Shown here: one piece after another, positions 53,689-63,913 of the stretch
Position numbering within the stretch: the stretch's first letter is position 1
Layout of the letters: every line of letters starts with the position of its first letter
Assembly (NCBI RefSeq): GCF_030053395.1
Contig: NZ_JASGBH010000005.1
Span: forward strand, 165,883 to 229,882
Source: Limnohabitans lacus
GTDB lineage: Bacteria; Pseudomonadota; Gammaproteobacteria; Burkholderiales; Burkholderiaceae_C
Reading direction: 5' to 3'
Length of the DNA: 64,000 bases
Notes under the pieces: generated by a model
Seen by the model: the letters and a program-made list of their open reading frames with translations, nothing else
The model's database searches: none
Told to the model about the DNA's origin: nothing
Program-made: the position numbers and the translations under genes

Positions 53689-54609
53689 ATGGACAAGCTC
53701 AAAGCCTTCGACACCTTTGTCTCTGTGGCCACCAAAGGCAGCCTGACCGCCGCCGCCCGCGGCGAAGGCGTGGCCCCGGCCATCATCGGGCGCAGGCTCG
53801 ACGCACTGGAAGAGCACTTGGGTGTGAAGCTCTTGGTGCGCACCACAAGGCGGATCACCTTGACCCACGAGGGCAGCGCCTTTCTGGAAGATTGTCAGCG
53901 CTTGCTCTCTGACGTGGCCAATGCCGAGGCCAGCGTCTCGGCAGGTGGCGTCAAGGCCAGCGGGCATTTACGCATCACCGCCCCGGCCGGTTTTGGGCGT
54001 CGCCATGTGGCGCCCCTGGTGCCCAAGTTCCGCGAGCTCCACCCCGATGTGACCATCTCACTGAACCTGTCCGACCGCGTGGTGGACCTGGCCGGTGAAG
54101 GTTTTGACTGCGCGGTGCGGGTGGGCGACTTGCCAGACTCGTCTTTGGTCAGTGTGCGCATGGCCGACAACCGCCGCTTGTGCGTGGCCACCCCTGCTTA
54201 TTTGGCGCGGCGCGGCACGCCCCAACAACCGGCCGACTTGCTGCAACACGACTGCCTGACTTTGTCGAGCGATGCCTCGCAAACCCGAGGTTGGGCTTTT
54301 CGCACGGATGGCGGCAGCGAGGTGATCCACCTGCGCCCTGGCGGCCCACTGGACTGCTCGGACGGCCAGGTGTTGCACGACTGGTGCCTGGCCGGCTACG
54401 GCATTGCCTGGCGCAGCACTTGGGAGGTGGAAGCCGAGATCCAAGCAGGCCAGCTGGTGGCGGTGCTGGAAGACTTTGCCGCACCGCCGAACGGCATTTA
54501 CGTGGTGTTCCCGCAGCGCAAGCACTTGCCATTGCGGGTGCGCTTGTGGATCGACCATCTCAAATCACATTACGGCAACGCCGAATTTTGGCAACGCGCC
54601 GGGGCCTGA
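53689..54609 (+). CDS. LysR-family transcriptional regulator
   Basis: 306 aa. N-terminal winged helix (FDTFVSVATKGSLTAAARGEGVAPAIIGRRLDALEEHLG) and a periplasmic-binding-like effector domain (SGHLRITAPAGFGRRHVAPL, DCAVRVGDL). It is divergent from glcB, the classic arrangement for a LysR target, though the effector is unknown. Confidence 0.93.
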   Translation: MDKLKAFDTFVSVATKGSLTAAARGEGVAPAIIGRRLDALEEHLGVKLLVRTTRRITLTHEGSAFLEDCQRLLSDVANAEASVSAGGVKASGHLRITAPAGFGRRHVAPLVPKFRELHPDVTISLNLSDRVVDLAGEGFDCAVRVGDLPDSSLVSVRMADNRRLCVATPAYLARRGTPQQPADLLQHDCLTLSSDASQTRGWAFRTDGGSEVIHLRPGGPLDCSDGQVLHDWCLAGYGIAWRSTWEVEAEIQAGQLVAVLEDFAAPPNGIYVVFPQRKHLPLRVRLWIDHLKSHYGNAEFWQRAGA

Positions 54610-54701
54610 GGCTTGCCAGGCCCTGTGCAGCGACACACACAAAAGCCACACACCACCGCTCTTTGAGGGCGCAACGCAGCCGCGCCCCGTAAAATCACCC
54701 C

Positions 54702-56375
54702 ATGCTTTCTGCCAAACAACATTTGCTCGCGGCCTTGTCGGCCGAACTTGAAAAACTCCAACCCGGCGCAGGCAGCCGTGCGGCTTTCGAATCCCCCAAG
54801 GTGGCCGCCCATGGTGATCTGGCCTGCACAGCGGCCATGCAACTGGCCAAGTCCCTGAAACAAAACCCTCGCCAATTGGGCGAGACTTTGCGCGCCGCTT
54901 TGCTGGCCACCCCCGCTTTTGAGCGCTGGGTCGATGCCATCGAGCTGGCCGGCCCCGGCTTCATCAACATCCGTCTGAAAGACGCGGCCAAACAAGCCAT
55001 CGTGCACGAAGTGCTGCAAGCGGCCGAGTGCTTTGGCGACCAACCCGCGCAAGCCAACAAAGTGCTGGTCGAGTTCGTCTCGGCCAACCCCACCGGCCCG
55101 CTGCACGTGGGCCACGGCCGCCAGGCGGCTTTGGGCGACGCGATCTGCAATTTGCTGGCCACCCAGGGCCAGCAGGTCTACCGCGAGTTCTATTACAACG
55201 ACGCGGGTGTGCAGATCGGCACCCTGGCCAACTCCACCCAGCTGCGCGCCAAAGGCTTCAAACCCGGCGACGCCGAATGGCCCGAGGCGGCCTACAACGG
55301 CGACTACATCCAGGACATTGCCAACGACTTTTTGGCCCAAAAGACCGTCAAGTCGGACGACCGCGAGTTCACGGCCAGTGGCGATGTGAACGATCTGGAC
55401 GGCATGCGCCAGTTCGCCGTGGCCTATTTGCGCCACGAGCAGGACCTGGACCTCAAAGCCTTTGACGTGAAGTTCGACAACTACTACCTGGAGTCGAGCC
55501 TGTACACCAGCGGCAAGGTCGACGCCGCCGTGCAAAAGCTCAAGGATGCAGGCAAGACCTATGAACAAGATGGTGCACTCTGGCTGAAATCCACCGACTA
55601 CGGTGACGACAAAGACCGCGTCATGCGCAAGGGCGACGGCACTTACACCTACTTTGTGCCCGACGTGGCCTACCACATCACCAAGTGGGAGCGCGGTTTT
55701 TCGCGCGTGGTGAACATCCAGGGCACCGACCACCACGGCACCATTGCCCGCGTGCGCGCGGGCCTGCAGGCCGCAGGCGTGGGCATCCCCGAGGGCTACC
55801 CCGACTACGTGCTGCACACCATGGTGCGCGTGATGCGCGGCGGTGAAGAGGTCAAGATCTCCAAGCGCGCCGGCAGCTACGTCACGCTGCGTGACCTGAT
55901 CGAGTGGACCAGCAAGGACGCGGTGCGCTTCTTCTTGCTCTCGCGCAAGCCCGACACCGAATACATCTTTGACATCGACTTGGCGCTGGCGCAAAACAAC
56001 GACAACCCGGTGTACTACGTGCAGTACGCCCACGCACGCATCTGCTCGGTGCTGGCCGCATGGGGTGGCGACAAGGCCAGCCTGACGCACGCCGACCTGT
56101 CGGCCTTGCAAAGCCCGCAAGCGCAAGCCCTGATGTTGGCCTTGGCCAAATACCCCGAGATGCTGACGTCGGCCGCCAACGATTTTGCGCCGCACGATGT
56201 GACCTTCTACCTGCGCGACCTGGCCTCGCTGTACCACAGCTACTACGATGCCGAGCGCATTTTGGTGGACGACGAAGCCATCAAGAAAGCCCGTCTGGCA
56301 TTGATCGCGGCGACGGCCCAGGTCATCCAAAATGGCCTGAAAGTTCTGGGCGTGTCTGCGCCCGCCAAGATGTAA
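54702..56375 (+). CDS. argS: Arginyl-tRNA synthetase
   Basis: 557 aa. Class I synthetase. HIGH motif [15 protein letters not shown]; the KMSKS position reads [13 protein letters not shown], as in many ArgRS. The C-terminal anticodon-binding helical domain ([13 protein letters not shown]) is intact. TAAAAT lies 6 nt before the ATG with no ribosome site. It leads the argS-SPOR-dsbA block. Confidence 0.97.
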   Translation: MLSAKQHLLAALSAELEKLQPGAGSRAAFESPKVAAHGDLACTAAMQLAKSLKQNPRQLGETLRAALLATPAFERWVDAIELAGPGFINIRLKDAAKQAIVHEVLQAAECFGDQPAQANKVLVEFVSANPTGPLHVGHGRQAALGDAICNLLATQGQQVYREFYYNDAGVQIGTLANSTQLRAKGFKPGDAEWPEAAYNGDYIQDIANDFLAQKTVKSDDREFTASGDVNDLDGMRQFAVAYLRHEQDLDLKAFDVKFDNYYLESSLYTSGKVDAAVQKLKDAGKTYEQDGALWLKSTDYGDDKDRVMRKGDGTYTYFVPDVAYHITKWERGFSRVVNIQGTDHHGTIARVRAGLQAAGVGIPEGYPDYVLHTMVRVMRGGEEVKISKRAGSYVTLRDLIEWTSKDAVRFFLLSRKPDTEYIFDIDLALAQNNDNPVYYVQYAHARICSVLAAWGGDKASLTHADLSALQSPQAQALMLALAKYPEMLTSAANDFAPHDVTFYLRDLASLYHSYYDAERILVDDEAIKKARLALIAATAQVIQNGLKVLGVSAPAKM

Positions 56376-56378
56376 TCG

Positions 56379-57017
56379 ATGATGAAAAACTCTCAACGCG
56401 GCGGAACATTTCTGGGCTTCATCATGGGCCTGGTGCTGGGCCTGGGCCTGTCTCTGGCGGTGGCCATTTATGTGACCAAGGTGCCCACCCCTTTTTCCAA
56501 TAAAAACCAGCCCCGGTCATCGGAACAAGACAGCGCAGAGAATCAAAAAAACAAGGACTGGAACCCGAACACGGTCTTCCAACCCAAAGCCCCAGCCGAA
56601 GTGCCGGCTGCGCCGGCCTCCACGGCAACGCCTTCTGCGACCGACAAGCCCGCAGAAAAAGCCTCGGCTGAAGCGCCCAAGGCAGAGCCCCGCCCGGCCG
56701 TCACGGCTGACCCGCTGGGCGACCTGGCCAAAGCCAAGGCTGGCCTGTCCACCCCGGCCACCAACAGCAACACCACCGATCCGTTTGATTACGTGATTCA
56801 GGTGGGCGCTTACCGCACCACGGCCGATGCCGACACCCAAAAAGCCAAGCTGGCCATGATGGGTCTGGATGCCAAAGTGTCTGAGCGCGATCAAGGTGGG
56901 CGCACCGTCTACCGCGTACGCTTGGGGCCTTACGATGACAAAGGGGCGGCCGAGAAAGTGCGTGCCAAACTCGAAGCCAACAGCATTGAAAACACCTTGG
57001 TGCGGGTCCAGCGCTGA
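56379..57017 (+). CDS. SPOR-domain inner-membrane protein (FtsN/DedD-like)
   Basis: 212 aa. A single transmembrane helix (about 12-33), a long Pro/Ala/Lys-rich periplasmic linker, and a C-terminal SPOR domain (DYVIQVGAYRTTADADTQKAKL, VYRVRLGPYDDKGAAEKV) that binds denuded glycan at the septum. It starts 3 bp after argS; ATG at 56382 is equally possible. Confidence 0.92.
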   Translation: MMKNSQRGGTFLGFIMGLVLGLGLSLAVAIYVTKVPTPFSNKNQPRSSEQDSAENQKNKDWNPNTVFQPKAPAEVPAAPASTATPSATDKPAEKASAEAPKAEPRPAVTADPLGDLAKAKAGLSTPATNSNTTDPFDYVIQVGAYRTTADADTQKAKLAMMGLDAKVSERDQGGRTVYRVRLGPYDDKGAAEKVRAKLEANSIENTLVRVQR

Positions 57018-57053
57018 GCGCCCTCACTTTTTGAAAAACCCACGGGAGTTGCC

Positions 57054-57695
57054 ATGAAACGCCGTCTTTTCTCTTCTGCCTTGCTGGCCACCTCTGCCTG
57101 GCTGAGCCAATCCAGCGCTTGGGCGCAGGCCCTGTTCAAACCCGGCAAGGACTACCTGCCTTTGGAGCGTCCCGTCGCCACCGAAGCGGGCAATGGCAAG
57201 ATTGAGTTGATCGAATTCTTTTGGTACAGCTGCCCGCACTGCAATGCGTTTGAGCCCACCTTCGCGCAATGGATCAAAACCGCTCCGAAAGATGTGGTGG
57301 TGCGCCGTGTGCCCGTGGCCTTCCGCGAGGATTTCGTGCCACAGCAACGCCTGTTCTTCGCCCTGGAAGCCATGAACTTGCTGGAGAGCTTGCACGCCAA
57401 AGTGTTTGCCGCTATCCATGTAGAAAAGCAGCCCCTCAACACCGAAACGGTCATCGCCGACTGGGTCGCCAAACAAGGCGTGGACAAGGCCAAGTTTCTG
57501 GAAACCTACAAATCCTTTGGCGTGGCCAGCAAGCTCAAGCGCGCTGTCCAGCTGCAAAATGATTACAAAGTGGAGGGCGTGCCGTCCTTTGGCATTGCCG
57601 GGCGCTTTTACACGGATGGTTCAATTGCGGGCAGCATGGAGCGCGCCATCAAGGTGGCCGAATCCCTGATCGCGCAAAGCCGCACCCGCACCTGA
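57054..57695 (+). CDS. dsbA: Periplasmic thiol:disulfide oxidoreductase DsbA
   Basis: 213 aa. Signal peptide 1-24 (SAWA cut), thioredoxin fold with active site SCPHC (C60, C63) and cis-Pro in GVPSFG. Oxidises Cys pairs in exported proteins. GGGAG lies before the ATG. A terminator follows. Confidence 0.95.
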   Translation: MKRRLFSSALLATSAWLSQSSAWAQALFKPGKDYLPLERPVATEAGNGKIELIEFFWYSCPHCNAFEPTFAQWIKTAPKDVVVRRVPVAFREDFVPQQRLFFALEAMNLLESLHAKVFAAIHVEKQPLNTETVIADWVAKQGVDKAKFLETYKSFGVASKLKRAVQLQNDYKVEGVPSFGIAGRFYTDGSIAGSMERAIKVAESLIAQSRTRT

Positions 57696-57722
57696 AGCTC
57701 GGCGAGCACCACCTCGGTGCCC

Positions 57723-57757
57723 AAGCCCGCCACGGCAAGTGCTTGGCGGGCTTTTTT
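57723..57757 (+). terminator. Intrinsic terminator after dsbA
   Basis: The stem AAGCCCGCCA (57723-57732) pairs with TGGCGGGCTT (57744-57753) around an 11-nt loop, followed by a T-run. Confidence 0.9.
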
Positions 57758-57804
57758 CTGGGCAACCGTAGGCCCCATGTCAGGTCAAGAGACCGCTTAG
57801 CGCC

Positions 57805-57810
57805 TACAAT
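57805..57810 (+). promoter_or_regulatory. Candidate -10 (TACAAT) for lptA-lptB-rpoN
   Basis: TACAAT 24 bp before the lptA ATG; no clear -35. A short leader is predicted. Confidence 0.5.
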
Positions 57811-57834
57811 CCAAAGCCTTCACCAGCAAGATTC

Positions 57835-58458
57835 ATGCCCTTGAACACATTTCTCCGCTTCTTCGCCTTCACCGCCCTGGGGGTCGGACTGCTGAATGCG
57901 CCTGCGCACGCGGAAAAAGCTGACAAGGACAAACCCATGAACATCGAGGCGGACAACATGCGCCACGATGAAAACCAAAAGCTGACCAAGTTCAGCGGCA
58001 AAGTGGTGGCCCTCAAAGGCACGCTGGTCATGCGGGCCGACCGCATGGAAGTGCAAGAAGATGGCAAGGGCCAGCAGATCGCCAAATTCTGGGCCGCCCC
58101 CAAAGAGCGCATCTTCTTTCGCCAAAAACGCGAAGGCGTGGACGAGTACACCGAAGGCGAAGCCGACATCGCCATCTACGACAAGCAAGCCGATCAGGTG
58201 ACCCTGATCCAGCGCGCTGAAGCCCGCATCTTGCGTGGCACCGAAGTGGCCAACCAAGTGACTGGCGACAAGATCGTGTTCAACAACACCACCGAGGTGA
58301 TGACCGTGGACGGTCAGCCCAAAGGTCAGGCGGCAGCGGGTCGTGGCGAGCGCGTGCGCGCTGTGCTGACGCCGCGCAAAGAGGCCTCGGCCTCAGCCCC
58401 CACGACCACACCGGCGCTGCGCAGCAGCCCCGCCTTGGTCGAAAGCAAAAAGCCATGA
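57835..58458 (+). CDS. lptA: Lipopolysaccharide transport periplasmic protein LptA
   Basis: 207 aa. Periplasmic bridge of the Lpt machine. Signal peptide ending APAHA, then the beta-jellyroll pattern ([57 protein letters not shown] strands). The C-terminal 35 residues are low-complexity Ala/Ser/Thr/Pro. It overlaps lptB by 4 bp. Confidence 0.94.
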   Translation: MPLNTFLRFFAFTALGVGLLNAPAHAEKADKDKPMNIEADNMRHDENQKLTKFSGKVVALKGTLVMRADRMEVQEDGKGQQIAKFWAAPKERIFFRQKREGVDEYTEGEADIAIYDKQADQVTLIQRAEARILRGTEVANQVTGDKIVFNNTTEVMTVDGQPKGQAAAGRGERVRAVLTPRKEASASAPTTTPALRSSPALVESKKP

Positions 58459-59210
58459 GCGACACACCCACCAGCCGCCTGCAAGCGCGGCACCTGAAAA
58501 AAGCCTATGGCAGCCGCAAGGTGGTGCACGATGTCTCGATGCAGGTGTCCAAAGGCGAAGTGGTCGGCTTGCTCGGCCCCAACGGCGCGGGCAAAACTAC
58601 ATCGTTTTACATGATCGTGGGCCTGGTGCGCGCCGATGGCGGCCAGATCCTGATCGACGGCGAAGACGTGACCCGCATGCCGATTCACAAACGGGCCCGC
58701 ATGGGCTTGTCGTACCTGCCGCAAGAAGCCTCCATCTTTCGCAAGCTCACGGTGGCCGAAAATGTGCGCGCCATTTTGGAGCTGCACACCGACGAACAAG
58801 GCCGATCGCTCGGCCACGAGGAAGTGGAAAAACGCCTGGACGCCTTGCTGGCCGACCTGCGCGTGGACCACCTGCGCGACTCGCCCGCTGTGGCGCTGTC
58901 GGGCGGCGAACGCCGCCGCGTGGAGATTGCCCGCGCCCTGGCGACCGACCCGCGTTTCATCTTGCTCGACGAGCCCTTCGCTGGCATCGACCCGATTGCG
59001 GTGATCGAGATCCAGCGCATCATCGCTTTCCTCAAGCACCGCGGCATTGGCGTGTTGATCACCGACCACAACGTGCGCGAGACCCTGGGCATTTGCGACC
59101 ACGCCTTCATCATCAGCGACGGCCACGTGCTGGCCCAAGGCACCCCCGAAGAGATCGTGGCCAACGCCGATGTGCGGCGCGTCTATCTGGGCGAACACTT
59201 CCGAATGTGA
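58455..59210 (+). CDS. lptB: LPS export ABC transporter ATPase LptB
   Basis: 251 aa. Walker [10 protein letters not shown] (41-49), Q-loop LPQEAS, signature LSGGERRR, Walker [13 protein letters not shown] and switch His in TDHNV. Powers LPS extraction with LptFG. Sits in the common lptA-lptB-rpoN order. Confidence 0.97.
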   Translation: MSDTPTSRLQARHLKKAYGSRKVVHDVSMQVSKGEVVGLLGPNGAGKTTSFYMIVGLVRADGGQILIDGEDVTRMPIHKRARMGLSYLPQEASIFRKLTVAENVRAILELHTDEQGRSLGHEEVEKRLDALLADLRVDHLRDSPAVALSGGERRRVEIARALATDPRFILLDEPFAGIDPIAVIEIQRIIAFLKHRGIGVLITDHNVRETLGICDHAFIISDGHVLAQGTPEEIVANADVRRVYLGEHFRM

Positions 59211-59247
59211 TGCGCCCTGAAGTGAATCCCGACATGAGAGTTGCAGC

Positions 59248-60786
59248 GTGAAACCTGGTCTGTCGCTGCGCATGTCGCAGCACCTGGCGCTCACGCCCCA
59301 GTTGCAACAATCGATCCGCCTGCTCCAGTTGTCCACACTGGAATTGACGCAGGAGGTCGAGCAAATGCTCGACGAAAACCCTTTCTTGGAGCGCACCGAA
59401 GAAGAAGCCCCCCAGGAAGCCTTTGGCCTGGACCAGATCGACACCCGCGTGAGCTTGGGCGATCGCGTGAGCGAAAGCGCCAGCGAATCGGGCCAGGACG
59501 ATGGCCCGAGCGAAGTCACTGGCGAAGCCGTGACCGATGTGGCCGAAAGCTGGGAGGGCGACGGCAGCGTCGAGATGCGCCCGGACGACAGCGAATGGGG
59601 CGGTGATGCCGCGCCCCGCCAAAACAACGGTGACGACACCGCCGACGCCACCGAGCTGGCCCGCAGCGTCGGCTCGCTGACCGATTTTTTGCATCGACAG
59701 GCCTTGTCGCTGCGCCTGTCCGAGATCGACCGCGCGGCCTTGCGCTTTTTGATCGAGTCGCTCAATGACGATGGCTACCTGACCGACACCCTGCCCGAGC
59801 TGGCGGCCAGTTTGGCGGGCACCGATGACTTCGAACAGCTCGACGAACTGGTGCACCGCTTCACGGTGGCGCTGGGCTTGTTGCAATCGCTGGAGCCCGT
59901 GGGCGTGGGCGCGCGCGATCTGGGCGAATGCCTGCGTATCCAAATCAAGGCCCAGCTGCAAGATGACCCAGCCAACGCCACCATGCACGCCGCGCTCAAA
60001 GTCTGCGGCCAACCCATGGAACTGCTGGCCAAGCGCGACTTCAAACGCCTGGCCGGGCTCACGGGCGAAAGCGAAGCGCTGATCAAAGCCGCCATCCCTT
60101 GGATTGCGCGGCTCGAGCCCAAGCCAGGCCGGCCGTTTGTGCAGGCCGAGCAAAACATCATCGTGCCCGATGTGATCGTGACCAACACCCGCAAAACCGG
60201 CGCGCCCAAGTTCCGCATCCAGCTCAACCCCGATGTGATGCCCAAGCTGCGTGTGCATGACATCTATGCCAACGCCCTGCGCGGCGGCAAAGGCGAATCG
60301 CACGCTGGTCTGCAGCAGCGCCTGCAAGAGGCGCGCTGGTTCATCAAAAACATCCAGCAGCGCTTTGACACCATCTTGCGTGTGTCTTCGGCCATCGTGG
60401 AGCGGCAGAAAAACTTTCTGGTGCAAGGCGAGCTGGCCATGCGCCCGCTGGTGCTGCGCGAGATCGCCGACGAGCTGGGCATGCACGAGTCCACCATCAG
60501 CCGCGTGACGACGGCCAAATACATGGCCACGCCACAAGGCACCTTCGAGCTCAAATACTTTTTTGGCTCGGGTCTGGGCACCGACAGCGGCAATGCCGCA
60601 TCCAGCACCGCGGTGCGCGCCTTGATCAAACAACTGGTGGCCGCCGAAAATCCTGCCAAGCCCCTGTCGGACAACCAGCTGTCGGAAATGCTCAAGGAGC
60701 AAGGCATCGACTGCGCCCGCCGCACCGTGGCCAAATACCGCGAAGCCCTGAAGATCGCACCCGCCAATCTGCGCAAAACACTTTGA
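59248..60786 (+). CDS. rpoN: RNA polymerase sigma-54 factor
   Basis: 512 aa. Region I is Gln/Leu-rich (SLRMSQHLALTPQLQQSIRLLQLS), followed by an acidic region II, the core-binding domain, and the C-terminal RpoN box ARRTVAKYRE. The start is GTG at 59248; no in-frame ATG is nearby. Controls nitrogen, motility and other enhancer-dependent genes elsewhere in the genome. Confidence 0.97.
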   Translation: MKPGLSLRMSQHLALTPQLQQSIRLLQLSTLELTQEVEQMLDENPFLERTEEEAPQEAFGLDQIDTRVSLGDRVSESASESGQDDGPSEVTGEAVTDVAESWEGDGSVEMRPDDSEWGGDAAPRQNNGDDTADATELARSVGSLTDFLHRQALSLRLSEIDRAALRFLIESLNDDGYLTDTLPELAASLAGTDDFEQLDELVHRFTVALGLLQSLEPVGVGARDLGECLRIQIKAQLQDDPANATMHAALKVCGQPMELLAKRDFKRLAGLTGESEALIKAAIPWIARLEPKPGRPFVQAEQNIIVPDVIVTNTRKTGAPKFRIQLNPDVMPKLRVHDIYANALRGGKGESHAGLQQRLQEARWFIKNIQQRFDTILRVSSAIVERQKNFLVQGELAMRPLVLREIADELGMHESTISRVTTAKYMATPQGTFELKYFFGSGLGTDSGNAASSTAVRALIKQLVAAENPAKPLSDNQLSEMLKEQGIDCARRTVAKYREALKIAPANLRKTL

Positions 60787-60799
60787 GAAATTTCCTGCC

Positions 60800-62074
60800 G
60801 TGAACTCACTCCAACTCTTCATGCCCTGCGCCGCTGGCGTTGAGGGCTTTCTGGCCGACGAGGTGCACCAGATCACAGGCCTGACCGGACAAGATTTGCT
60901 GACCGGTCGCGGCGGTGTGCTGGCCCGCGCATCGTGGCGCGATGCCCAGCGCATCAACCTGCACAGCCGCCTGACCCAGCGCGTGTTGGTGCAGTTGTCT
61001 GAGACGCCCTACCGCAACGAAAACGACCTGTACCAAGCTGCCAGCGCGGTGGCCTGGGAGATCTGGTTCACGCCCAAGCAAACCTTCAAGATCGAGATCA
61101 CCGCGCAGCACAGCCCGCTGACCAGCCTGAACTTTGCCGCGCTCAAGATCAAGGACGCGGTGGCCGACCGCTTTCGCGCCAAGCGCGGCGAGCGCCCCAG
61201 CGTGGACACGTCCTGGCCCGATGTGCGCATCTATGCCCACGTGACGCCCGAGACCCTCAACCTCTACATCGACACCTCGGGCGAGCCCCTGTTCAAGCGC
61301 GGCTGGCGCACCGACAAGGGCGACGCGCCTTTGAAAGAAACCCTGGCCGCCGCCATGATCGCGGCCAGCGGTTGGGACGCCACCGTACCCCTGTACGACC
61401 CTTGCTGCGGCAGCGGCACCATCCCGATCGAAGCGGCGCAAATCGCCTGCGGCATCGCACCCGGTTTGCAGCGCCGCTTTGGCTTTGAAAAACTGCTGCC
61501 CTTCCAAAGCCATGTGTGGCAAGGTCTGATCGAAGAAGCCCGTGATTTGGAGCACGAACCGAGCGCGCCAATTTTTGGCAGCGATGTGGCCTTCCGCATG
61601 GTCGACTTTGCCGAACGCAATGCCGAGCGGGCAGGTGTGGCGGGCGTGGTCGAGTTCCGGGGCGGCGATGCCTTGCAACGCATGCCGCCCAGCGAGACCC
61701 CTGGCGTGATGCTGCTCAACCCCCCTTATGGCGAGCGGATTGCGGCGGCCGGTGTGGCCGGGCGTGGGCGCGACAACTTCCAGCCTGGCGCCCTGGCCAG
61801 TTCGCGTGCAGCCGACCAAAGTCACCACCGCGAAACCGCCCAGACCGATGACGGCGGCGACTTCTTTGCCCAACTGGCCAGCCACTGGAAGAAAAACTAC
61901 AGCGGCTGGAGCGCCTGGATGCTCACGCCTGACCTGAAGCTGCCCAGCAAAATGCGCCTGAAAGAATCGCGCCGCGTGCCGATGTGGAACGGCCCGATCG
62001 AATGCCGCCTGTTCCGCTTTGACATGGTCAAAGGTAGCCTCAAGCGGGGCGCCAGCGAGACCCCCGCTGCATGA
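60800..62074 (+). CDS. THUMP-domain SAM-dependent RNA methyltransferase (RlmL-like)
   Basis: 424 aa. N-terminal THUMP RNA-binding domain, then a Rossmann methyltransferase with DPCCGSGTIPIEAA and catalytic LLNPPYGERI. This corresponds to the RlmL N-terminal (23S m2G2445) methyltransferase; the fused RlmK half is absent. GTG start at 60800. It overlaps the PIN gene by 4 bp. Confidence 0.9.
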   Translation: MNSLQLFMPCAAGVEGFLADEVHQITGLTGQDLLTGRGGVLARASWRDAQRINLHSRLTQRVLVQLSETPYRNENDLYQAASAVAWEIWFTPKQTFKIEITAQHSPLTSLNFAALKIKDAVADRFRAKRGERPSVDTSWPDVRIYAHVTPETLNLYIDTSGEPLFKRGWRTDKGDAPLKETLAAAMIAASGWDATVPLYDPCCGSGTIPIEAAQIACGIAPGLQRRFGFEKLLPFQSHVWQGLIEEARDLEHEPSAPIFGSDVAFRMVDFAERNAERAGVAGVVEFRGGDALQRMPPSETPGVMLLNPPYGERIAAAGVAGRGRDNFQPGALASSRAADQSHHRETAQTDDGGDFFAQLASHWKKNYSGWSAWMLTPDLKLPSKMRLKESRRVPMWNGPIECRLFRFDMVKGSLKRGASETPAA

Positions 62075-62475
62075 AATGCGTGCTGGACACCAACATCGTC
62101 TTGGACCTCTGGGTCTTTGACGAGCCCCAAGCCGAGTCCTTGCGCCAGCTTCTGGAAGCGGGCGAATGCCATTGGCTGGCAACGGCCGCTATGCGCGAAG
62201 AGCTGGCGCGCGTGCTGGGCTACCCGCAAATCGTCAAGCGCCTGACGCACCGCAGCTTGACCGCAGACACGGTGCTGGGCCACTTTGACCGCTGGACGCA
62301 ACTGCTGCCCGACGCGCCCAAGGCCCCTTACGCCTGCAAAGACGCGGACGATCAAAAATTCATTGACCTGGCCGTGCAGCACACCGCCGCCTTGCACAGC
62401 AAGGACGCGCAAGTGCTGTGCATGCGCAAGCGCCTGGAGCGCTGCGGCGTGGCGCTGAACCCCATCATCCCGTAG
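62071..62475 (+). CDS. PIN-domain ribonuclease (VapC-like), no adjacent antitoxin
   Basis: 134 aa. PIN fold with the acidic positions in MKCVLDTNIVLD, REELARVL and KDADDQKFIDLA. It is annotated in relatives as a putative toxin component, but no small antitoxin gene precedes it; instead it overlaps the rRNA methyltransferase by 4 bp. A housekeeping RNA-processing nuclease is as likely as a toxin. The TAG stop lies in a family 2 REP. Confidence 0.85.
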   Translation: MKCVLDTNIVLDLWVFDEPQAESLRQLLEAGECHWLATAAMREELARVLGYPQIVKRLTHRSLTADTVLGHFDRWTQLLPDAPKAPYACKDADDQKFIDLAVQHTAALHSKDAQVLCMRKRLERCGVALNPIIP

Positions 62476-62496
62476 GTTGGACCTTCAGGTCCGACT
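62471..62496 (+). repeat. REP-like palindrome, family 2, copy 4
   Basis: GTAGGTTGGACC-TTCA-GGTCCGAC, same orientation as copy 1 and likewise containing the TAG stop codon of the upstream gene (62473-62475). Confidence 0.75.
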
Positions 62497-62573
62497 GGGT
62501 GGGCTCAACTGCTGCGCCATGTCGCGACCCGAGCCAGCCACCTACAATCCCCCGCTGAATACAGGAACACCCC

Positions 62574-63359
<786 letters not shown>

Positions 63360-63389
63360 AATATCTATATAAATCAAGTACTTAGGATC

Positions 63390-63418
63390 TTGACTAACGC
63401 CTTTTTAGGTTGTACATT
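63390..63418 (+). promoter_or_regulatory. Sigma-70-type promoter of the integrase gene
   Basis: TTGACT (63390-63395), a 17-bp spacer and TACATT (63413-63418); among the better consensus promoters in the window, in AT-rich DNA. Confidence 0.7.
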
Positions 63419-63457
63419 TGTTACGCAAATGGACAAAATGAATAGGTTGTTAGACAA

Positions 63458-63913
63458 ATGTTAGACAGCACATATAAGGAAGAGTTAGAGGACGGCAAGG
63501 TACTGCTGTACACACGTGATGGAATTTTTCAAGCACGTGTGTACAAGGGCAACAGACAGTACATCAACCGTTCACTAAAAACTCGCAAGTTAGACGATGC
63601 TCGCAAACTTGCCGTAAAGTTTTTACATGAAATTGAGTTCCGCAAACAGGAACAACTACCACTTCAGCAACGTACTTTTAACGATGTAATTACCGAGTAC
63701 ATCAAGTTGCGTGAACAGCAATACGAACAAAGCCAAAAGACTGGCGTAAACACATCCAGGAAGCAAGCGACAAGCATTCACATGCTGAAGCAAATACGTC
63801 GCGTTTCCAAATTTTGGATTGCGTACTGCGGCAAAACACCCGTAAGCAAAATTGACAATGCCAAGTTGTCAGACTACATAGTCGTCCCAGCAAAACCCCT
63901 ACAACCCGCATGA
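63458..63913 (+). pseudogene. Tyrosine recombinase (integrase), N-terminal part only
   Basis: 151 codons. The N-terminal arm-binding-like part (DGIFQARVYKGNRQYINRSLKTRKLDDARKLA) and the helical core-binding domain (FNDVITEYIKLREQQYEQ, RRVSKFWIAYCGKTPVSKIDNAKLSDYI) are recognisable. After DYI the sequence changes to VPAKPLQPA and stops, so the catalytic domain with R-H-R-Y is missing. AT-rich composition and different codon use mark horizontal transfer. The break near 63885-63890 fits insertion of another mobile element. Confidence 0.8.

Noticed and set aside
59113..60957. Open frame of 614 codons opposite rpoN
   Set aside because: Shadow frame; no recognisable protein features.
62071..62475. 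Complete VapBC toxin-antitoxin module
   Set aside because: No antitoxin-like small gene on either side.
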